The position numbers and the translations under genes were made by a program. Shown here one piece after another: positions 1 through 5,035 of a stretch of DNA of 8,037 bases. The DNA is from Deltaproteobacteria bacterium (lineage in GTDB: Bacteria > Myxococcota_A > UBA9160 > SMWR01): the NCBI GenBank assembly GCA_029261905.1, contig JAJDAM010000595.1, forward strand, positions 1 through 8,037. Direction: 5' to 3'. The first letter of the stretch is position 1. The number at the start of each line of letters is the position of its first letter. The notes beneath the pieces were generated by a model. That model did no database searches, was not told the origin of the DNA, and saw nothing but the letters and a program-made list of their open reading frames with translations.

Positions 1-624
1 GTTGCCGTTGGTGGTGAACGGGAAGATCTTGCCGGCGCCCCCGGTGGCCATGACCACGGCGCGTCCCAACACCACCCGCATCACACCGGTGCGTATGTCG
101 AGGATGGAGACTCCCCGCACCGCACCGTCGTCGATCAACAATCGGGTCGCGAAGTACTCGTCGTATCGAACGATGTTGTCGAACCGCAGCGAGTGCTGAA
201 ACAGCGAGTGCAGCATGTGGAAGCCGACCTTGTCGGTCGCGTACCAGGTGCGCTTGGTCGACATCCCGCCGAACGCGCGCGTGGCAACCGTGCCATCCTC
301 GTTGCGGCTCCACGGGCAGCCCCAGTGCTCGAGCAGCGTGAGCTCCTTGGGGGCCTCCTCGACGAAATATTGAATGACGTCCTGGTCGCCCAGGAAGTCG
401 GAGCCCTTCACCGTGTCGAAGCCATGCATCTCGAAGTTGTCGTCGTCGCGAGCGACCGCGGCGGCTCCACCCTCTGCCGATACGGTGTGACTCCGCATCG
501 GATAAACCTTCGATACCAGGCCTATCGAGACTTCCGGATCGGACTCCGTCGCAGCGATGGCAGCGCGAAGACCTGCCGCCCCGGCCCCGACGATGACGAT
601 GTCGTGATGTGTGACTTCGATCAA
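1..624 (-). CDS. frdA: Fumarate reductase/succinate dehydrogenase flavoprotein subunit, N-terminal part (runs off left edge)
   Basis: This is the FAD subunit that interconverts succinate and fumarate at the membrane in complex with an iron-sulfur and an anchor subunit. The 208 visible residues begin MIEVTHHDIVIVGAGAAGLR, with the Rossmann FAD motif GAGAAG at 13-18. The YPMRSHTVSAEGG block (41-53) contains His46, the expected covalent FAD attachment site. WGCPWSR (101-107), the RTWYATDKVGFHMLH region (125-139) and MATGGAGKIFPFTTN (192-206) follow. The AEGG form and overall resemblance to E. coli and mycobacterial FrdA favour FrdA over classical SdhA, but the physiological direction cannot be told. 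The catalytic His/Arg residues lie beyond the window. I chose the TTG start at 624 because GAGGAA stands 7 bases upstream and the protein then starts the usual few residues before the FAD motif. An in-frame ATG at 693, also with a purine-rich GGAAG upstream, would add 23 atypical residues. The gene is divergent from the NYN gene. Confidence 0.88.
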   Translation of the reverse strand, partial: MIEVTHHDIVIVGAGAAGLRAAIAATESDPEVSIGLVSKVYPMRSHTVSAEGGAAAVARDDDNFEMHGFDTVKGSDFLGDQDVIQYFVEEAPKELTLLEHWGCPWSRNEDGTVATRAFGGMSTKRTWYATDKVGFHMLHSLFQHSLRFDNIVRYDEYFATRLLIDDGAVRGVSILDIRTGVMRVVLGRAVVMATGGAGKIFPFTTNGN

Positions 625-712
625 ACTGCGATTCCTCAGCCGGTTAACGCGACGCTTTGTAACGAATCCCGACGAGAGAATAAAGCGGCACATGGCCCCG
701 CTTCCAGATCCG

Positions 713-733
713 GCGTGACCGGGTCTGTCACGC
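713..733. promoter_or_regulatory. Perfect 7-bp dyad in the divergent frdA/NYN spacer, candidate operator
   Basis: GCGTGAC (713-719) and GTCACGC (727-733) are perfect inverted repeats separated by 7 bases, so the half-sites lie about 1.3 helical turns apart. The dyad is within the 167-base spacer between two divergent starts, just upstream of a weak -35-like CTGACA (738-743) facing the NYN gene. The -10 opposite it (TAGAGA, 760-765) is poor, so the promoter itself is not called. The spacing does not fit a CRP/FNR site (GTGA to TCAC is 9 bases, not 6). Binding by a regulator is inference; the dyad itself is seen directly. Confidence 0.4.
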
Positions 734-791
734 GGCTCTGACAACCTCGCAAACGGGCTTAGAGAGTAAAGACCCTCGGGAGGCGGCAATC

Positions 792-1454
792 GTGATCGAC
801 GCTGAGATTTCAGGATCCCCACACGCAGCCCCCCGCGATGCCCTCTGGACCGACCTTGCGCGCGGCGCGCTCGAGACCTTCACGATCATCGGCTGTTTCG
901 CGGCCACCGGACTCGCGTGGGCAGCAATCTCGGGAGATGTCGAGCCGATTTCCCGACCGGGTCCGGCACAGACGATCTACGCTAGCGAGATGCCCGACGA
1001 CCCCGAGTCTCCCCCGCGCGCCGAGGGGCCCGTTCTGGAGACCGCTGTCGCGAATTCCGCGAAATCGGCGCCGCCCGACGCATCCGTCTGGCTGATCGAC
1101 GGATTCAACGTGTTGCACGCCGGTCTGCTGGGTGGGCGCGACCGATCGAACTGGTGGACTGAAACCAAGCGCCAGGAGTTGCTGGATCGCGTCGAGGGCT
1201 ACGAGGACGCGACCGCCGAGGACTGGATCGTATTCGACGGGCGCCACGACGCCCCAGAATCGCCTCAGACGATCGGCCCCCGCTGTGTCTTCGCACCCTC
1301 TGCCGACGCGTGGCTCGTCGAGCGCGTCCGGGAAGCAGGCGATCCCACTCGAATCGCCGTCGTCACCGGCGATCGGCAGGTGGCGGGCCGCGCTCGCAGC
1401 CGCGGCGCACGAGTCGTCTCGCCACGGGATTTCCTCGCGCGCTGTCCCGTCTGA
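792..1454 (+). CDS. NYN/YacP-like PIN-fold ribonuclease with N-terminal hydrophobic segment
   Basis: A 220-residue protein probably acting as a metal-dependent endoribonuclease. The C-terminal half matches the NYN domain of the YacP/Rae1 (DUF901) type. It opens with WLIDGFNVLH (100-109; Asp103, Asn106), continues with DWIVFDGRHD (144-153; Asp149) and SADAWLVERV (Asp172), and ends with VVTGDRQVAGRARSRGARVV (Asp194). These are the spaced acidic residues expected of a PIN-like active site. Residues 1-98 are not part of that domain. They contain one hydrophobic stretch, about 29-47 (FTIIGCFAATGLAWAAI), then a Pro/Glu/Ala-rich low-complexity linker, suggesting a membrane-tethered enzyme. The GTG start has GGGAGG 8 bases upstream, supporting it strongly. 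The gene is transcribed alone: divergent from frdA, with a hairpin and T-run right after its stop. Firmicute Rae1 cleaves mRNA in the ribosome A site, but that role cannot be carried over from these motifs alone. The domain call is fairly sure; membrane location is inferred. Confidence 0.8.
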   Translation: MIDAEISGSPHAAPRDALWTDLARGALETFTIIGCFAATGLAWAAISGDVEPISRPGPAQTIYASEMPDDPESPPRAEGPVLETAVANSAKSAPPDASVWLIDGFNVLHAGLLGGRDRSNWWTETKRQELLDRVEGYEDATAEDWIVFDGRHDAPESPQTIGPRCVFAPSADAWLVERVREAGDPTRIAVVTGDRQVAGRARSRGARVVSPRDFLARCPV

Positions 1455-1457
1455 TCA

Positions 1458-1485
1458 CGGGCCTGGTGGCCCGCTATGTCTTTTT
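1458..1485 (+). terminator. Candidate Rho-independent terminator of the NYN gene
   Basis: CGGGCC (1458-1463), a TGGT loop and GGCCCG (1468-1473) form a perfect 6-bp GC stem starting 4 bases after the NYN stop codon. A run of five T follows at 1481-1485. The T-run begins 7 bases after the stem instead of directly, so termination may be weak. Confidence 0.45.
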
Positions 1486-1609
1486 CCCCACGATCCTCGC
1501 GCACCACGCCTCGCTGCCCTGACCTACCCGCTGCGGGCCCGGCTACTCGGGATTTGAATCATTCTTCGAGACTGGCGCGTCTGACGTCTGAGGTTCTGAC
1601 AGCTTAAAT

Positions 1610-1627
1610 GTCAAGAACGCTCTTGAC
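1610..1627. promoter_or_regulatory. Perfect 7-4-7 inverted repeat overlapping a -35 box, candidate repressor operator
   Basis: GTCAAGA (1610-1616), ACGC, then TCTTGAC (1621-1627) is a perfect 18-base dyad. Its right arm supplies most of the TTGACC -35 hexamer at 1623-1628, so a bound dimer would block polymerase. RND exporters are often controlled by TetR- or MarR-family repressors on such palindromes, but no regulator gene lies in the window. A second, imperfect dyad shares the left arm: TTCTGACA (1594-1601) with TGTCAAGAA (1609-1617). Confidence 0.45.
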
Positions 1628-1652
1628 CGCAGGGGCCGATCGGAAATATTGT
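1623..1652 (+). promoter_or_regulatory. Candidate sigma-70 promoter for the RND exporter
   Basis: TTGACC (1623-1628) matches the -35 consensus at five of six positions. An 18-base spacer leads to TATTGT (1647-1652), which keeps the key T, A and final T of the -10 box. The start site would be near 1659, giving a leader of roughly 178 bases before the exporter ATG. It is the best promoter-like pair I see between the NYN stop and the exporter, and its position after the candidate terminator suggests the exporter is transcribed independently of the NYN gene. Confidence 0.45.
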
Positions 1653-1836
1653 GCCGGACAACGAAGCCCGAGAGCCCGAACACCCTGAGCAATTGTCCAG
1701 ACGAAATAGTCCAGATCGACCAGACCCAATAGCCCCACAAGACCGATTCGCGCCCGCCTTGACCACCGCCGGGGGGCGCTTTCCGCGCGTTGAGCGCTGA
1801 CGAACACCGTTTCCCACGAGGTCATCAGAATCAACC

Positions 1837-4800
1837 ATGTCCGAAACCCCCGAAGCCCACGAACCGAGACAGAGTAAGACACTCGACTTTGCGCGATTCG
1901 TCGTGCGAAACCGGTTTCCTGTCGCGATCTTCCTGATCTCGGTCAGCATCTTTTTCTTCTACCCGATTCTCAACACCGCGATGACCGCGTTTGGCAACGG
2001 ACTTCCCGGCCCGCTGGTGCGGATCGACACCAGCCCGCGAGATCTGTTCCCGGATCATCCGTACATCCACGCACAGGACAAGTTCGGCAAGACCTTTGGT
2101 GGCTCGCAGTTGGTTGCCGTCGCTGTCACCGTCGAAGACGGCACGATCTTCACGCCGGACCGGCTCGCGATCGTCCGCGAAGTGACGCGACGGCTCGACG
2201 GTGTCGGGTTCGAGAGCCACACCGACGAGCGCGAGGATTTACGCGACGAACTGGAAGAAGCCGGCACGATGACGGTCCCGCAGATCCGCGATGCGCTGGA
2301 CCGCGCGTACCCGCCGTATCCTGTCAACCACGACCAGATCAACTCGGTCGCGCATGGCAGCACCCGCGTCGTCCAGATCGAGTCCGACGGTTCCATCACG
2401 ACAGACGTTTTGATGAAGGGCGTGCCGGAGAACCAGGAAGAAGCCGACGGTCTTCGCGAGCTCGTTCGCCAGAACCCTCCCTTCATTTTCGGCCGACTCG
2501 TCTCGTACGACGAAAAGGGCGCATTGATCACGGCCGGCTTCGTGAATGATCGCCTGAGTAACCGTGCCGTCTACGACGCCGTGTTCAATCACGTACAGCA
2601 GATCAAGGCCGATCTCGAAACCGACGGGGTCCAGATTCACGTCTCCGGCGGGCCCATTCTCGTCGGTTGGATCTTCAAGCACGCTTTCGAGATTCTCGCC
2701 TTCTTGCTGGCGACGATCGTGACCATCTTCGCGCTGCTGTGGTTGTATTTCCGCCGCTGGCACGGGGTCGTCATTCCCGCCATCGCCGCGCTGATGACCG
2801 TCATCTGGGGTTTGGGATTCACCGGTTGGATGGGTATCAACTTCGACCCGCTGATTCTGGTGATACCGATGATCATCACCGCGCGGGCCGTTTCGCACAC
2901 CGTCCAGATGGCGGAGCGGTTCTTCGAAGACTACGAAGTCTACCTGCCGCTGTACGGCGACCCGCAGCGCGCCAAGATCGAAGTGGCGACGGTCGCGATG
3001 AGCGAACTGGTGGTGCCGGGAACGCTCGGAATCGTCACCGACGTTGCCGGGCTGCTGGTGATCCTGGTGACGTCGATTCCGCAGATGCAGAATCTCGGCA
3101 TCTTCGGCGCGTTCTGGGTCGCATCGATCATCATGACGGTCGAGATCCTGCACCCGGTGATGATCTGCTACCTGCCGGCCCCCAAGGAGCACGAGCACTT
3201 CTTGCCCGGGTTCATGGTCCGGTTCACCCGCGGCGTCGGCAACGTGACGACCCACCCGCAGTGGAAGTACGTGATCGGCGCAACGACGTTCCTGCTGTTG
3301 ATCAGTTCGTCCTACATCGCGCTGTTCCACTCCAAGATCGGCGAGGCGACACCGGGCACTCCGCTGCTGTGGCCGAGCCACGAGTGGAACCAGGCCACAG
3401 CCGAGATTGCAACGCGCTTCGGCGGTATCGACGCGATGACCGTCTACGCAGAAGGCGACCGACCCAATGCGAGCGCAGATGCCGCGCCGATCCAGGCGAT
3501 GGAGCGTTTCGAGCGCTACCTGAAGGCCGAGACCAACCTCGGCGCTTCGGTGTCCTTGGTTCCGTTCCTTCGCACTTCGTGGCGGATCAATCACTACGGC
3601 GACCCGAAGTGGTACTTCATCCCCGAAAACACCGGCACGGTCCGCGCAATGATCTTCCAGTTGCAGCAGAACGGCGCACCTGGCTTCCTGCGCCCGTTCA
3701 TGACCGACGACGGCAAGAAGGCCGCGATCTCGTTCTTCTATCCCGATCACAAGGGAGAAACCATCGAGTACGCGCGTCACTTCGGTGAGCGGTTCGTCGA
3801 AGAGAATCCGCTGGGCGAGGTGTCGATTCGACTCGACATGGACAAAGCCAAGCCGGAGGCGTCGTTCTTCGATTCCGACAAGCTCAAGGACATGGCGTAC
3901 TACATGCTCGGGCCATTGCTGCCGCCGCGGCACCACACGCTCGAGGTCCGGATCCGCCAGAAGGACGGCTCGTATCGATCGGAGCCGGTCAAGATCGCGT
4001 CCCAAGACGGCCTGCCCGAGTGGATCGGAGAATTTCAGGAAGGCGCGATCGAGGATTACGACGACGCACTCGACATGACCGAAGAAGACGAGTTTTTCAG
4101 CTGGCCCGACACGCTCGCCGCCTGGACGCCCGATGACGTCGACTATTGGTGGGAGAACCAGGCACTCGCAATCCGCGGCGTCGCAACCAACACCAAGGAC
4201 CTGATCGTCGCCGACATGCGCGCAGTCGACTCGCTGCCGAAATACCAGCCGACCAACTCGTGGACGCGCGGCGTCCAGTTCGTCATGGCCGGCGGCACGA
4301 TGGGAATCCTTGCCGCGATCAACGAAGAAGTCGAGCGAAGTCACGTGGCCAACATCACGCTGATCTTCGTCGTCATTTTCGTGCTGCATTCGGTCACCTA
4401 TCAGTCGGTCCCGAGCGGATTGATCATCCTGCTGCAGATCTCGACGGCGACGATGATGAGCCTGGCCTACATGTCGATCCGAAACATCGGCCTCAACATC
4501 AATACCCTGCCGGTGCAGTCGGTCGGAGTCGGAATCGGGGTCGATTACGCGATCTATATCGTCGACCGGATTCGCCAGGAGGTCGTCGACACCGCCGACA
4601 TCGACGAAGCGGTTCGGCGTGCGGTCCGCACCACAGGAATGGCGGTGACCTTCACAGCGACGACGATCGTCGGCGGGATCTTCCTGTGGATGTTCTCGAA
4701 TCTGCGTTTCCAGGCCGAAATGGCTCAGCTGCTGGTGATCTTGATGGTCATCAACATGCTCGGCGCCATTACCATCGTGCCGACCTTCTACTCGATCCTG

Positions 4801-4905
4801 CGGCCGAAGGTTGCGACTGCGCTGCTGAGCGACGAGCAGATGCAGGCCATTCAGATCCAGAAGGAGCGGGAGAAGAAGCTCGGCCTGCGAGACGAGGACG
4901 AATAG
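1837..4905 (+). CDS. RND superfamily (MMPL/COG1033-type) inner-membrane exporter
   Basis: A full-length 1022-residue transporter, likely driven by proton flow and moving a hydrophobic or lipid-like substrate; the actual substrate cannot be told. It shows the RND double plan. TM1 lies at about 27-50, then a large periplasmic loop (about 51-283), then TM2-6 in 284-448 and TM7 near 476-497. A second large loop (about 498-838) is followed by TM8-12 in 839-988 and a charged cytoplasmic tail ending LRDEDE. TM10 carries the hallmark GVGIGVDYAIYIVDR with Asp903, the probable proton relay. The matching TM4 reads IITARAVSHTVQM and has no Asp, as I recall for COG1033-type members. There is no sign of frameshift. 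The ATG has GAGGT 14 bases upstream, a loose ribosome site. No membrane-fusion or outer-membrane partner gene is next to it, which fits MMPL-type proteins that act alone or with distant partners. The last codons and the TAG stop lie within a 15-bp tandem repeat. Confidence 0.88.
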   Translation: MSETPEAHEPRQSKTLDFARFVVRNRFPVAIFLISVSIFFFYPILNTAMTAFGNGLPGPLVRIDTSPRDLFPDHPYIHAQDKFGKTFGGSQLVAVAVTVEDGTIFTPDRLAIVREVTRRLDGVGFESHTDEREDLRDELEEAGTMTVPQIRDALDRAYPPYPVNHDQINSVAHGSTRVVQIESDGSITTDVLMKGVPENQEEADGLRELVRQNPPFIFGRLVSYDEKGALITAGFVNDRLSNRAVYDAVFNHVQQIKADLETDGVQIHVSGGPILVGWIFKHAFEILAFLLATIVTIFALLWLYFRRWHGVVIPAIAALMTVIWGLGFTGWMGINFDPLILVIPMIITARAVSHTVQMAERFFEDYEVYLPLYGDPQRAKIEVATVAMSELVVPGTLGIVTDVAGLLVILVTSIPQMQNLGIFGAFWVASIIMTVEILHPVMICYLPAPKEHEHFLPGFMVRFTRGVGNVTTHPQWKYVIGATTFLLLISSSYIALFHSKIGEATPGTPLLWPSHEWNQATAEIATRFGGIDAMTVYAEGDRPNASADAAPIQAMERFERYLKAETNLGASVSLVPFLRTSWRINHYGDPKWYFIPENTGTVRAMIFQLQQNGAPGFLRPFMTDDGKKAAISFFYPDHKGETIEYARHFGERFVEENPLGEVSIRLDMDKAKPEASFFDSDKLKDMAYYMLGPLLPPRHHTLEVRIRQKDGSYRSEPVKIASQDGLPEWIGEFQEGAIEDYDDALDMTEEDEFFSWPDTLAAWTPDDVDYWWENQALAIRGVATNTKDLIVADMRAVDSLPKYQPTNSWTRGVQFVMAGGTMGILAAINEEVERSHVANITLIFVVIFVLHSVTYQSVPSGLIILLQISTATMMSLAYMSIRNIGLNINTLPVQSVGVGIGVDYAIYIVDRIRQEVVDTADIDEAVRRAVRTTGMAVTFTATTIVGGIFLWMFSNLRFQAEMAQLLVILMVINMLGAITIVPTFYSILRPKVATALLSDEQMQAIQIQKEREKKLGLRDEDE

Positions 4906-4971
4906 TCCTTCGACGAATGGTCCTTCGACGAATAGTCCTTCGACGAATAGACCTTCGACCAATAGACCTTC
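4897..4971 (+). repeat. Five tandem copies of a 15-bp unit spanning the exporter stop codon
   Basis: The unit GACGAATAGTCCTTC occurs at 4897-4911, 4912-4926 (TAG changed to TGG), 4927-4941, 4942-4956 (GTCC to GACC) and 4957-4971 (GACCAATAGACC). The unit is five codons long, so the exporter frame reads DE-stop-SF repeatedly; the true stop is the TAG at 4903-4905, and in-frame TAGs recur at 4933, 4948 and 4963. Each junction makes TTCGACGAA, a short near-palindrome. Copies diverge stepwise downstream, as expected of slippage or unequal exchange followed by drift. Confidence 0.92.
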
Positions 4972-4983
4972 AAAGTGGCATCG

Positions 4984-5014
4984 CGGGCGGGTGAGTCGTT
5001 GACTCTCCCGCCCG
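4984..5014 (+). other. Strong GC hairpin in the exporter-leuS spacer
   Basis: CGGGCGGG (4984-4991) pairs with CCCGCCCG (5007-5014), and GAGTC (4993-4997) with GACTC (5001-5005), around a single T-T mismatch and a GTT loop: 13 base pairs in all. It ends 21 bases before the leuS ATG. No T-run follows, so it is not a classical Rho-independent terminator; it may stabilise or end the exporter transcript by another route, or shape the leuS leader. TTGACT (4999-5004) lies inside it and could be a -35 box, but the facing -10 (TAACTC, 5021-5026) is weak. Confidence 0.6.
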
Positions 5015-5035
5015 TCGCCGTAACTCTCCCCGGCC

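Larger units (their letters stand above)
1486..1836. other. Non-coding spacer and probable leader of the exporter gene
   Basis: I find no credible gene here; the short open frames on either strand resemble no family and have no good ribosome site. The stretch holds the palindrome and promoter listed separately (1610-1652) and then about 180 bases that would be the exporter's 5' leader. Within that leader GGACAA (1656-1661) and TTGTCC (1693-1698) could pair, and CCAGA recurs at 1697, 1711 and 1720. None of this forms a recognisable riboswitch. Base composition is less GC-rich around 1600-1740 than in the genes, as is common for regulatory spacers. Confidence 0.55.

Noticed and set aside
193..741. 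A 182-codon plus-strand open frame opposite frdA
   Set aside because: It overlaps the conserved FrdA coding sequence in antisense, and its product is low-complexity and unrecognisable.
1611..1949. Minus-strand open frames in the spacer before the exporter
   Set aside because: They overlap the exporter start and the promoter region and resemble no known family, so this spacer reads better as regulatory DNA.
4897..4971. The 15-bp repeat as a CRISPR array or origin iterons
   Set aside because: The units are contiguous with no spacers, too short for CRISPR, and they sit in a coding end with no replication gene or AT-rich box nearby.
4903..4971. Programmed TAG recoding (for example pyrrolysine) in the exporter tail
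   Set aside because: The protein is already full length at the first TAG, read-through adds only about ten residues, and other genes show no in-frame TAG.
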